NCBI GenBank assembly: GCA_003427395.1
Contig: BFEA01000226.1
Location: 1,836,054-1,875,245 of the forward strand
Length of the DNA: 39,192 nt
From: Chara braunii
Taxonomy: Eukaryota > Streptophyta > Charophyceae > Charales > Characeae
Direction of reading: 5' to 3'
Shown here: positions 18,491 to 28,880 of the stretch, one piece after another
Layout: the number at the start of each line of letters is the position of its first letter
Numbering within the stretch: position 1 is the first letter of the stretch
The notes under the pieces: generated by a model
Told to the model about the DNA's origin: nothing
Databases searched by the model: none
Seen by the model: only the letters and a program-made list of their open reading frames with translations
Program-made: the position numbers and the translations under genes

Positions 18491-19328
18491 GGACAAGTTA
18501 AGGTTCCAGCAGAGACTTTTCTCAGACCAGGAGATTACAAGTTGCATCAAACAAGGATTAAGACAGTCAATCTACGTGGATCGGAGGAGGAAAGCAAAAA
18601 CAGGCAAGGGGAGTCGGAAGTAGGTTCGTTGGTTCCTTCATACAGGAGCGAAGAATCATCAACCGACAGTATTTCATTGAAAGAAAGACATAGTGTCTTG
18701 ACCCGAAAAAAATGTATGTATGTTACATACAAATACAATGGGGTGTATTGCAACGTACGTACGTTGCGTTCGAATACAACGTACGTATGTTGTACAACAA
18801 GTTTTATGGTACAACTTTGCAAAAGTTTGTAGTACAAAACATCGTTTTTTTTTTCTCGTGAAGTTGGTTAAGAATTTTTCAAAAATCCTACGACAAAAGT
18901 TGCTTGTATTGCAATTTCATACAACATAATTATTTTTTTAATTATCTTTTAAATTTTAAAATTCTTAAAAAATCATAATACACTGCAAAATGTCCTCAAC
19001 ATATATATATATATATATATATCGTCACAAACAGAACTGCCCGGTAAAACCGTAGGCAGAGAGAGAGAAGAGGACAACAAACGAGGGGCTGTGACAAACT
19101 GTTTCGTCGAAGTTTCACCGAAATATATATATACATATATATATATATATATTTGGTATGAATTTCGACATGACCCTCAGACAAAAGTTATTTACACTGC
19201 AATGTTGTACAACTTTCTTTTTTTTGGAATTTTTTGATTTTTTTTATAATTAAATTTAACAAAAAATCTAGGCTACCGGGGTGGTATCGGATCACTTGCC
19301 CAACCAGGAATATATATATATATATATG

Positions 19329-20077
19329 CAGGGTTACCTGACCAAACGTTCGGGGGCCCCCGGGCTGGCCCCCGAACGTTCGGGCGTTCGGGGTCCCGTT
19401 CGGGGGCCGAACTCCTCAAGGTTCAGCCCCCGCCAAAAACTATTTCGGGGCCTAAAAACAAGTTTTTTTTTCTGAATTTGTTTTTGTGGGTTCTCTATGA
19501 TGTAAACAACACGTCTATAAATTTGAAGTCATTCTGCTAAGCTAAAAAAACATTAAAAATCGTCAAAGATGGGGGTGTCAAAACGTGCTCGCCCACTCAC
19601 TATTTTGTTTTTCTCACTTTTAACTTTTTGTTTTCACTTTCTTTCGGGGTCTAAACAATTTTATTATTTTTTTAAAACTTTTTAATGAGTTATTGATTAT
19701 GTAAACTACATATCTGTAAATTTTCAGGGCATTTGTCAATGCCAAAAAATAATTAAAAATCGGCAAAGATGGCGGTGTCGAAAAGGTGTTGGCACACTCA
19801 CTCATTTTAATTCTCTTTTTATTTTTTTTTATTTTTATCAGAGTGTTTATTTTCTGTATTGGATTTTTAATTCAAAGTTGGTAAAGAATTTGGATGTAGT
19901 GCCCAGGAAAATTTTGTTTAGTTTATTTGTCTCCATAACATAGTTTTTTTCTTTTTTTTTTTCCTTTTTTTTTTTGGCCGCGTTCGGCTCGAACGGCCGA
20001 ACGCCTCTCGAAGGGGTCCCGTACGTTCGGGCGTTCGGGTTCGGGCGTTCGGCCCGTCCCGAACGCCGGTAACCCTG
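19329..20077. mobile_element. hAT-like nonautonomous element (MITE), nested
   Basis: Perfect 10-bp terminal inverted repeats: CAGGGTTACC at 19329-19338 and GGTAACCCTG at 20068-20077. Both ends continue into GC-rich subterminal sequence packed with CGTTCGGG and its complement (about 19343-19405 and 19978-20066), the kind of arrangement in which hAT transposases bind. CAGGG-type termini are common in hAT elements. The 749-bp body has no transposase. Flanks are AT dinucleotide runs on both sides, so the expected 8-bp target duplication cannot be confirmed. Confidence 0.65.
19443..19840. repeat. ~199-bp imperfect tandem repeat inside the hAT-like element
   Basis: TTTCGGGGCCTAAA (19443) and TTTCGGGGTCTAAA (19642) begin two diverged units. 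AATCGTCAAAGATGGGGGTG (about 19558) and AATCGGCAAAGATGGCGGTG (about 19757) keep the same spacing. The element therefore seems to have grown by internal duplication. Confidence 0.8.
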
Positions 20078-20463
20078 TAAATATATATAAACTTTATTTT
20101 TTATTTTTTATTTGGTAAAAAAAAAAATTGATATGACCCTGAGGCAAAGTTCTTCACTTTATTTTTTTGCATAACATAATGTTTTTCGGGAGTTTATTTA
20201 TTTATTTTGGTAGGACCTTCCCTGGTCCTTGCACGGTCGGGCCGTCTGAGAAAATAGGGTGACCCGGGCGGGCCGACTGGTAGCCTAGCAAAACATTGAA
20301 TACAACCTACATATGTTATATTCGAATACAACATACGTACGTTACATTTGACGGTACGTTCTATTTAAAAAAAATCAAAGATTTCAGAGAACCCATTTTT
20401 TTGAGGTAAGTTGAATACAACGTGCGTACGTTTTTTTTTTTGGGTTAAGACAATACTATTGTC

Positions 20464-21400
20464 AAAATGAATCTTGGATTTAACAATCAAGAAAACAAGT
20501 AGCAAGGACTGTGGGGTTAAAGAACAGGACAATCGACCAAATGGTCGAATCGAAAGCAGTGCGGTAGCGAGTGTCAAATAGGTAGAGTAGACTTAGTCAT
20601 AGGTTGGGTTCCCTGGTGAGTAGCGGGGGCCCATCGACCAGGGCACTTGGTTAGTAGGGCCGTAGTGAGCCGTTAGGAGAGTAGGGGGGTCTTCTGGAGC
20701 GTTGGATTCACTGGACCATAGTAGGACGGCGACATAGATAGTCGAATATTATGTACCTCAGGTGAATCGATTTTTGCGGTTAAAAATTATTGAATATTGT
20801 GCGCATCGCTCATGAGACAGACGCCAATCATAGCTTTTTTCCCATCGTCCGCCATATCTCCTACTTCGTTATCTTCCATCTCCTTACAATCCCGCTCTTT
20901 CTTCCTCGGCTTCATTTCTCTCATGCGGTAATGAAGATCTTGCATTTCCATCCTCTCCTTCTAATTCCCTTTGTCGACAACCATCGCCATGACTTTCACA
21001 CTTGAGTCGTCCATCTCTACTCGAATTCTTCAACCTCGACCGTCTATGCAGTTTTGCCAAGTATCTCGTCTCCGGCTCAGACGTGATTTCCTGCGCTTTG
21101 CACAATTGTTAGTACGGAAGCACAGTCTGCAGCAGTGGAGGTGACGATTGTGACGGATTGTGGTTGTGCAGTGATCTTGGTGGAAACTTTGGCCTTCTTG
21201 CGCTACTCTTGGCCGAGAGAAAGTGACATGACGATGATCGTCGTGCTCAATGACAACCTTTGCAATATTGCAGTTATTCGGCGAGTCGAGATCAAAGAAG
21301 GACGGGAACTAGTGACCGGTTGGCGAGACTGATTAGTTCGGTCGGGCGAACAAGCGATGAGCACGAAGTGTATTGATACCTTCTCTCTGCGATCCAATAC
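20464..21400. other. Unique DNA with short frames only
   Basis: The GC content is higher than in the TIR element. A minus-strand frame at 21105-20884 (73 codons, Arg/Glu-rich) and plus-strand frames are short and unrecognised. No repeat structure is evident. Confidence 0.4.
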
Positions 21401-22320
21401 ATGGGATCCTCCGACCTCGCTACTCCCCGTCCTTCGCCCCTTTCATCCTCCTCGCTGATGAATCGCCTCTCTACCTTCTCTCTCCCCTCCGATTTTCCTA
21501 CTCTCTGGCCATCTTGGGTCGGCCCTCTACTCTCCGTCGAAATCTGTCCTATAGCGGTACCGCCTTTTCGCTCTAGTCGTTATAATCGTGATTGGACTGG
21601 GTTTGTGGCGAACGGTTTCTGCATGCTGTCTGTGAAAGCTCATTGGGTGCGTTACTATGATCAAAATTGGGAAGTGATCTATCCAAACAAAATCACTCTA
21701 CTTCTGGTACAAGCATGACAATTGTTGGTCTCATTTTTGGCGAAGTGGAATAAGGAGAAAGAGTGACCATCGCTGGCACAGGTCGTCGATGATTTGCCTT
21801 TGAGCATCATCTCTTTCAATCCAAGCGATCCCAGTCAGACTGAGTCGGTAACCTTGAAACGAATGCTAGCCAACGGTTATCTGAACGAGTTGCACGGAGG
21901 ACGTGCAATGGGGCATTTCCTGAACGAGTACAATCCAGCCACCTGTAACTTCTTAGACTTGGACAAACTCTCTCCTAATAACTCAAAGCTAGAGGATTTG
22001 TAGATAGCTCATCACGATCATGGGGAGGTGCAATCTGACGACAATCCTGAACCGATAGCGCTCCCCGGCCAAGGCCAATACGAGGAATAAGAAAAAGCGG
22101 AAGTGGAGTCGACGTCAGAAGACGACGAAGAAGAAGACAAAGAAGAAGACAACGAAGAGGAAAACAAGCCATCGATGGAGCAACATGAGGAGTTGTCCCA
22201 ACTCCAACATCACAAAGTGGCTCCAACGAGTTCGCGGCTAACAAGAATCATGGCTTTCCAGAAGAAGCCGCTAGCCATCACAATGGCGCAAAATCCTCCC
22301 ATTGATGCCGCGGGTCTCGC
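21401..22320 (+). pseudogene. Unidentified decayed coding sequence, four in-frame stops
   Basis: One frame keeps protein-like composition across TGA 21716-21718, TGA 21764-21766, TAG 22001-22003 and TAA 22088-22090. Readable stretches include GFCMLSVKAHWVRYYDQNWE, QLLVSFLAKWNKEKE, VTLKRMLANGYLNELHGGRA, MGHFLNEYNPATCNFLDLDK, a strongly acidic segment (about 22103-22170, mostly Glu and Asp) and SSRLTRIMAFQKKPLAITMA. After about 22320 the frame stays open to 22585 but becomes Pro/Phe-rich and less coding-like. I do not recognise the family. The first Ser/Pro-rich part (21401-21560) may be non-coding. It could be a dead host gene, a single exon with spurious stops, or a transposon gag-like protein. 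Confidence 0.45.
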
Positions 22321-22894
22321 TCACCATCTCCCTCCTCTGCCACCCCCTCCGCGATTTGATACCGTCCTCCTCCCCGCTCGAGCGCTCTGTTCGCGTCCCA
22401 TCTTCCGCCACCCGCTTGGTTACCTTTCCTTCTCCCCACTCCCCTACGTCGATTTTCCCCTTGAGAATTATATCTTCGCCAACCAACTTTTCTACCGTCA
22501 TTGCTCTGTTTGCCTGTTGTGCGAAGTCCATTCTCATTATGCCCCCTTCTTTCTCCTCAATTTCCTCCTCTTCAGTGTCGCATGAAGACAATACACCCAT
22601 ATGGAGTTGTATTGTATCATCTCCGGAACCTTCCCCGTTGTGGAAAATTACGAGTCCCTGCTCGATAATACTCTGTGCACGATCCCGACTCTCCACGCTG
22701 AATACCTCACCTCCCTTCCCTGACCCAGTCATCGATTCCCTCGTGTTCACCGGATCATCCATTTTGTTGATCTCGGAGACAAACCTAGCGATCACTTTGC
22801 CCCACTTTCGTCGCAATGGCCACGACAACCGCCTTCCTCTTTTCTCCTTGCTTATGATGGGGCGGAACATCTGTAAGCTGACGATAGCAATCAA
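22271..22894 (-). CDS. Hypothetical 207-codon minus-strand frame
   Basis: The minus strand is open for 207 codons with a charged, soluble-protein-like composition: an Arg/Lys-rich start, SVESRDRAQSIIEQGLVIFH, an EEEEIEEKEGG acidic patch, ANRAMTVEKLVGEDIILKGK and an Arg/Glu-rich end. No domain is recognised. It uses a TTG at the track's first codon, and the first true ATG lies about nine codons inside. It overlaps, in antisense, the last part of the decayed plus-strand frame, and at most one of the two is likely real. Because C/T-rich plus strands give Glu/Arg-rich minus frames, this may be compositional. It could also be an exon or gag fragment. Confidence 0.25.
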   Translation of the reverse strand: MIAIVSLQMFRPIISKEKRGRRLSWPLRRKWGKVIARFVSEINKMDDPVNTRESMTGSGKGGEVFSVESRDRAQSIIEQGLVIFHNGEGSGDDTIQLHMGVLSSCDTEEEEIEEKEGGIMRMDFAQQANRAMTVEKLVGEDIILKGKIDVGEWGEGKVTKRVAEDGTRTERSSGEEDGIKSRRGWQRREMVSETRGINGRILRHCDG

Positions 22895-25140
22895 AGTCGG
22901 TCCAGACCTTCATGATGCTATCCAGGAGACAACCAAATACTCAAGATCTCGATCCTTTCAGCGGATATGGAGGACTGACGTTCAAGCATGATGACAGGAG
23001 CCTGGCGAGGATATTGCAATTGAAGTTGGCGTCAACATGGGTTTTTCTATGACGGATGATATCGTTTTAACCTGATGCCACGTGTTTTCCTCTGCTTGTT
23101 GATATGTTGGGTTTTAACCATCTTTTTCTTCCTCTTCTTCCCCTCTCTTATTTTCTCTATCTCCTTCCTCTTTGTGTAAACTAGTCTTCGTACACTACCA
23201 TATATGCAATCAAGAGATTGCATAATTTTGGAACCCGTTGAACGTCACATATGTGACATGCCAACTTTCCTGTTTGAACGAGCTTCCGAAGCCCTGGGTT
23301 CTGCTATTATTTTCTTTTCGATCTTTAGCGGGCTTTGGGTTACCTTCTTTTTGGCAAACGGGTAATGCATGGAATCAATGGTCGTCGAGACCCTCCCACT
23401 TCAAAATATTTCTGCTTTTTCAAAATTTTGTGCATTTTTCTTTGTTTTTCTTCAAAAACTCATGAACTTACGTAAGAATTACGCCTGCCTTAGCGAGCGT
23501 GCAAAAAATTTTGTTCAGCAGCTAGGAACTTCAAAATTCATGGGCGCACTTCAAGTTTCCGCTGACGTGTCCTTTCTTATATATGAGTGTTCCCAAATCT
23601 GCCTTGGAAAGCTCAGTAAATTTTCCGAAGGAATCTGAATAAGCATAGGAGTTTCACACGTTCAATTCCTCACACAGATATCGCTTTCAAATTTTTCAAT
23701 CCTTTACTAGCTTTAGAGTTGGGATTGGCAGAGCGTAACTGTTTAGGTGCCTTTTCGTTTATGTGTCAGTATCATGTCTACAAGCTTCCCCCACTTGCCG
23801 CGCCTGCCCTAACCATCTTTATCTTTTTCTCCTTCGCACCCTTTTCCTTCAACCCGTAACAATTTCTCATCTCCTTTCCCTTCATGCTTTCCTCCCTCGT
23901 CTCATCTGAATCTTTGTCCTTCTCCGCACTGCTCCTTTCCCGTCTTCGTTCTCGTACAGAAAGTCCCTACCGATCCCCTCTTAGAGACTTCAAACCATCA
24001 GGCAACAACGTGTAAGGAGGATCAATCACCTCGCGTTGTAATATAATTGGATGCGAAGAACTCACACGGATTGATATAGCTTTTCCTAGGCGATTAATCC
24101 CTATTTCCTCCTCTCTCTCTTCTACCTATCCTCCGTCCCTCTTCCCAATCTTCCGCCTCCATCTCCGCAACTATAAAATCTGCAAGCACCTTCGGAAAAC
24201 TCTCTCAACCCATCTGCCAACTTCAGGGAAGTAGCGGTTAGATGATGTGAGGATCGACAAGTCGAAAAGTCTTGACAAGCTGACTGTAGTTTTGCAAGGT
24301 TGTGCGTCGAGTGACCGCGACGAACTGCGGGATGTGGGTAAGTTGGTGTAAAAGCTAAGTTGGTGGGGTATCGATCGTTGTGGTATGGAGGTTGGTATGT
24401 GGCGGTCGGGATGGTCAGTGCCCGAGTAAGGAAGGTGTGTGTGTGTATGTGTGTGAGTGCGTGCAAGTGGTTGCATGCCTTCAGGTCATGATAAGAGAGC
24501 AGAAGTCATGTGCGCCTTATTCGTCGGTTCCTCTTCCTAATTTGGAAGCTGAATTCATGGTGAAATGTCGATTTTCCTCAAATCTACTTGTGTGTGTGTA
24601 ACTTTTTCCCTCTACTTAGTCCCCTTCGTCTGTCGAGCTGCAACTCCGTCAATATTTTTTGTTCTTTGTTTTTTTTTTCTCTCTCTCTCAGTGCCTTCTT
24701 CATGGATGATTGAACGATCTGATGACTTCCTTGCCCCTATCCACTTCTACGATCTCGCTTCACTTATCTCTTTAAACTCATTCGGATCTCGTGGAAACGA
24801 GCATTATTGAATTTAAGAGGCCAACGAGCTCGAGTGATGTTGTCCTTTTCTCCCACTACTCCTTTGTGCGTCATGAATGATGCATGTTTATGATGATGAT
24901 TGATGCATGCGTGATTTCTTGTGTCTACTTGTGTTTGATTATCAAAACTCAATGGACAAACTCATTGGAGCACAGAAACAAGTCTGGAGAGAGGGGTTTT
25001 CCTACATATATTTGTTGAGTTGTTGTTTTGATAACAGGGACAAATTATGACTTTGATGTGATTTGATTTTTTTTAATGCATGAATAACTTTAATTTCTCA
25101 CTCTCTCGAATGAATGATGGATAATAACATTTCTATTCGA
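22895..25140. other. Long gene-free stretch
   Basis: AT- and CT-rich sequence with short frames only. A perfect 14-bp palindrome, GTCACATATGTGAC, lies at 23244-23257. A GT-rich patch (about 24436-24470) and T runs occur. I see no transposon protein or RNA gene. Confidence 0.45.
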
Positions 25141-25757
25141 TTCGATTGAATGGCGGACTGCACGAACTCACGCCTCTAACTAGCGTATGCAAGTGCCATG
25201 TGGACTGATCAGGCGGCCCTGACTGGGCGCCGACTTCCCATAAGCCCCCCACGTCCATTTCCGTATAACGAGGAAATGACACGTGTATGCGATGTCGAGC
25301 CCATCGGTCCCACACCGTACAAGTGGGGCGGGACCCTCCCGGCCGCGTCACGCAGGAGTTGGTTTGTTCCCCGTCGCAATGCACATGGAGTTTCCGCAAG
25401 CCGCTCCGACCGAGTGCGCCAGCCATACCTCTCGCGAGCCCCTACGACAAGATAGGGCCTACGCGAGGCATGACTTACCTCCACCTTGTAGGAGTTATCA
25501 CCTCCCTTCAGTGGGCGTATTCCCGCCGAGCTACCAGTCTACAGTACGAAAGCTAATTAGTTGCAATCACAGATGTGGACCAACCGATGGTGTTTCTCGT
25601 TCGCTGTAGCATAGGGGGTACGCGCGATCTTACGCCTCTATCGAACCCGCACGCAAACCGACGCCTTGGGAGGCTGAGGTCCCAAGTGCAACCCGTCGCC
25701 GGTCGACTAGGACGTTTCCCACACACCACGTACACACCGCTCTAAAGACATTAAAAA

Positions 25758-25758
<1 letters not shown>
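25141..25758. other. GC-richer unique DNA before the CA run
   Basis: A local rise in GC makes several overlapping frames open on both strands (up to about 108 codons). None shows a domain and they contradict each other. Nothing further can be supported. Confidence 0.4.
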
Positions 25759-25850
<92 letters not shown>

Positions 25851-25930
25851 NNNNNNNNNNNNNNNNNNNNNNNNNNNNNNNNNNNNNNNNNNNNNNNNNN
25901 NNNNNNNNNNNNNNNNNNNNNNNNNNNNNN

Positions 25931-26017
<87 letters not shown>
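25759..26017. repeat. (CA)n microsatellite spanning an 80-N gap
   Basis: CA runs at 25759-25850 and 25931-26017 flank unknown bases at 25851-25930. The array is probably continuous and of unknown true length. Confidence 0.95.
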
Positions 26018-26019
<2 letters not shown>

Positions 26020-27300
26020 GACACAAATAAAATAACGCACACAATCCTAGTCCCTTTAGTAATCATCCCATAACTTTCCGATGCGGAAATCGGATATGCG
26101 ACGCGCGAAAGACTTGGTATAAAACCACGCGGACGCAGGGCCTTCCAATATCGACTAGCAATGTATAAATATGCAAGCAATCGTGATGATGGCGTACTAT
26201 GTGGTGCCCATAATGAAGCGGTCCCTTGTGGGTTCAAGTACCGCTTATAACACTCAAGTGTCAAACTCAAAGTATTGTGACGGTCGACCCCTTCACGATA
26301 TTGCACGGCTGAAGGAACAGCGGTGCAGCCTCCGCAACACCTCTGGCCTTTAGGCTGAGTGTCCCAGTGGGCAGGGCAAATAGGCTATGTGCGGGGGGTG
26401 ATCCCTTCTATGCATAGTCTAGGGCCTAGGATGTCATGGACAAGGACCTCGAATCCAGGCTCATGACCAACGTCCGACTAAGAAATCTTTAAGAAGTAAA
26501 CAACCGTAAAGGGAGAAAATTTCCTTTCCTTTCTCAATCTCGACCGCAATTAATCCCTTAGGCGTGGGCCCCTCAGACCACGTGAACACCCAAACATAGG
26601 TATGTGCATATATATATAGTGAGGAATAGGTATGTGACGATCACTTCTCACAATCACAATGAGACTCCTCACAACCATATATATGTATGTGATTGCAGGT
26701 AGTCAAATCCAAAATTTGAGCCACAGAACATACATGCAATCAAATCAAAAAGTCAACCAAAAGTCCACACACTACACGGAGTCAACTTCAACCATTCTCT
26801 ATACTCATACCCCTCGCTTTGGCCATACAAGCCCTAACATTTATCCAACCTTCCATAATTAAATACTTAGTCCCTTTGATAAATAACCATTCAATAAAGG
26901 TCCGGGTGAAAACCTTAATAAAACAATAAAGACCACCAAGGCTGAAGCCTTTTTAGGTCGACTAATGAGAGTGGAGTGGAGTTGAGTCGTAAACCGACGA
27001 ATCGGCAACCGACCTGTTATCAGTGACAACAGAAGATCCCTGCACGATCAAGCTGAATCTAGTCCGAATCTTAAATCAAACAATCAAAAGGACCTGTAAC
27101 ACAAGATAGACCAATCCCAAGGCTAAATCTATAAGTCTATTGAGAATAATCTCCATATCACGATCTCACTCAAACATCGTTCTTAATTAACTAAGTATAA
27201 ATCTATCTCTAAGCAGGTACCTAACGAAGAGGTAGATTCTGGTCAGATCTCCTCTATACAGACTCTATACAGAGTGAATCCTCAGAATCGTCACCTGTTA
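26018..27300. other. Non-coding DNA
   Basis: No long frame on either strand. A short perfect hairpin AAGGCT-GA-AGCCTT followed by T5 lies at about 26938-26956. A B-box-like GGGTTCAAGTACC at about 26227 has no good partner. Otherwise nothing is recognised. Confidence 0.4.
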
Positions 27301-27303
27301 AAA

Positions 27304-27895
27304 TACAACCTATCTCCTTTAAACTAAGAAAATTTTGACAGCGCTTCTCGTAGGAAAAGTGTCTTCTCAAAATTTATACTAACTCAAACATGAAAACGAA
27401 AACAATCTCTAATTAAGGGAAGTCAAATTTTGTCTAACTCCCTGAACTAGTAAAAATTTGGGAAACACTCCCTTTAAAAAAAAAAACTTTTCAGCTTTTT
27501 TCTAAGTCAGTTATGAACCAAGAATAAATATGAGTTCAACTAAGACAAAATTTAACTAACTCCTTAGATTTGTAAAAATTTCGGCAGCACTCCCTTAAGA
27601 AACGTGTTAATCCAAGATTTATACAAAGCTAAGTTCAGAATCTAAAGTGAATTTGACTTAATAAGGTCCAATTTTGTCTAACTCCCTGGATTGACAAAAG
27701 TTTGGACTACACTCCTTTTAGGTTTTCCAGATTTATACTAAGCCATATATGAAAGTCAGACAAACTGAACTTTGAAAAGACAAAATTTGACTAACTCCTT
27801 GGGTTTGTAAAAATTTCGACATCGCTTCTCGTAGAGAAAGTAGCTTATCAAGATTTATACAAAACCAAGTGTAATAAATGATCCCAGAAAATGCA
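27304..27895. repeat. ~120-bp degenerate satellite, about five units
   Basis: Units share CAAATTTTGTCTAACTCCCT near the start, GTAAAAATTTCGGCA in the middle, and AAGATTTATACAAAGC near the end. The first word, or its variant AAAATTTAACTAACTCCTT, starts near 27424, 27545, 27666 and 27781. A partial first unit begins near 27304. Units alternate between the TCTAACTCCCTG and ACTAACTCCTTR forms, hinting at a dimeric (~240-bp) higher-order unit. Confidence 0.75.
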
Positions 27896-28154
27896 GAAAT
27901 CGACCTATGTCAAATAAACTTAGCTCAGAAAATGCATGAATTGAAACTAACTCCTATCGCTATAGGCCGTGGCGAACATCTAAAGCAACTACTTGTCAAC
28001 TGAAACTTAGACCAAATAGTAATCTCACTCAGTCACATGCAAGGCCAAACCACAAAGGTAAATACTCTCACCATCCTCAAGTCAACCTTATCAAACAATA
28101 GTTCATAGTCTTTCAGTGATTTATCCCTTTATACCTAGTTTACATAAGGCATAA

Positions 28155-28880
28155 AGCTAGACCACCCAAACTTATGAAACATGTCTAGCTCAACCATTAT
28201 ATATACACAAAAACAGGGTACTACAACTTTTCTCTTGTTTGGGCATATAACTAGACCGCCCTAGTCGCCCTGAACTGTGTAAGTATCCAAGTTTTATATA
28301 ATTATCTGCACTTAGTCTTTTAAGGTAGCATATGACTGAACCGATCATCTTTAGCTCGAAATTCAGTTTGCCCCTTCGTACCACAAATTTATTCTTAGTT
28401 AATACTCTCTTCAGTTTGTGATAAGCTATAGTCCGACCACCCAAACTTATGGAACCCTGTCCGATTAGCCTGTTCATAAGTAGGATAGTAATAAAATATA
28501 GCCAAGTTGTAACCTTCTGGATCCACCATGTGCGTGGCATCGGACCAAGACCACCCAAACTTATGAAACATGTCTGACCCTCTGCCTAATTTATTTTTCT
28601 CAATGGTGAAGCAGGAAAAGGCTGAGTCACCCAAACTTATGGAACATATTCATACCTCCTCGTTCAAGACAAAAAGAAACTAAGAAGACTCAAAATAAAC
28701 AAGGCAATCAAGCCACCCGAACTTATGGGACAGTGTCTAGTTCCTAAAAGTCAATCACAAACAACCCTCACAAGTCATAGCAACCAGACCACCCAAACTT
28801 ATGAAATATGTCTGGCTCTCCAAGCAACTCCAAAATAAACAGAGCACCGGGCTTCCCCAAACTTATGGAGACTTGCCCAG
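28155..28880. repeat. Array of short hairpin motifs with constant core
   Basis: Seven copies of a core close to CACCCAAACTTATGAAACAT start near 28163, 28438, 28554, 28628, 28712, 28790 and 28853. In several copies the flanks are reverse complements of each other although the flank sequence differs: AGCTAGAC/GTCTAGCT (28155-28162, 28183-28190), CCAGAC/GTCTGG (28784-28789, 28810-28815), CGAC/GTCCG-type arms around 28438, TGAGT/ATTCA (28623-28627, 28648-28652) and GGGC/GCCC (28849-28852, 28875-28878). The copy near 28554 keeps only AGAC/GTCT, and the one near 28712 is weak. No gene accompanies the array. Confidence 0.75.

Larger units (their letters stand above)
15500..18680 (+). mobile_element. 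Decayed LINE (plant/algal L1-type non-LTR retrotransposon)
   Basis: Fragments of a LINE ORF2 protein can be followed across three plus-strand frames in the correct order: a pre-RT segment, RT, RT thumb/connection, and a C-terminal zinc-binding (zf-RVT type) region. The 5' end with the endonuclease is not recognisable, and the 5' limit is set by the first LINE-like text. Many frameshifts and stops occur, and several short tandem duplications lie inside the coding region. The right limit is placed where a different TIR element begins (18685). No poly(A) tail is visible, perhaps because that element interrupted or replaced it. Protein details are in the separate entries. Confidence 0.8.
18685..20463. 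mobile_element. TIR element with palindromic dyads at both ends
   Basis: The left end (AAGACATAGTGTCTTGACCC, 18685-18704, then an A run) matches the reverse complement of the right end (GGGTTAAGAC at 20442-20451, a T run before it, and GACAATACTATTGTC at 20449-20463). Each end carries three copies of an RYAACG-N6-CGTTRY dyad: starts 18709, 18750 and 18776 on the left; 20302, 20328 and 20417 on the right. No transposase frame exists inside, so it is nonautonomous. AT runs, a decayed internal repeat (GACAAAAGTT... at about 18890, 19183 and 20130) and a nested CAGGG element fill the interior. The target duplication is unclear. A related end lies at 34256-34405. Confidence 0.6.

Noticed and set aside
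25133-25735. Cluster of overlapping 60-108-codon frames
   Set aside because: They overlap on both strands in several frames without any domain. The local rise in GC explains them.
26171-26244. Possible tRNA (B-box-like GGGTTCAAGTACC)
   Set aside because: No convincing A box at the right distance and no cloverleaf pairing.
25630-26306. Frames of Cys-Val repeats around the second gap
   Set aside because: They are translations of the CA dinucleotide run.
27304-27895. LTR pair of a second retrotransposon
   Set aside because: The similar segments are adjacent ~120-bp tandem units, not two copies separated by a body.
28155-28880. CRISPR-like array
   Set aside because: Core spacing is irregular (62-276 bp), spacers are not uniform, there are no cas genes, and the window is eukaryotic. 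The complementary arms are better explained as hairpins.
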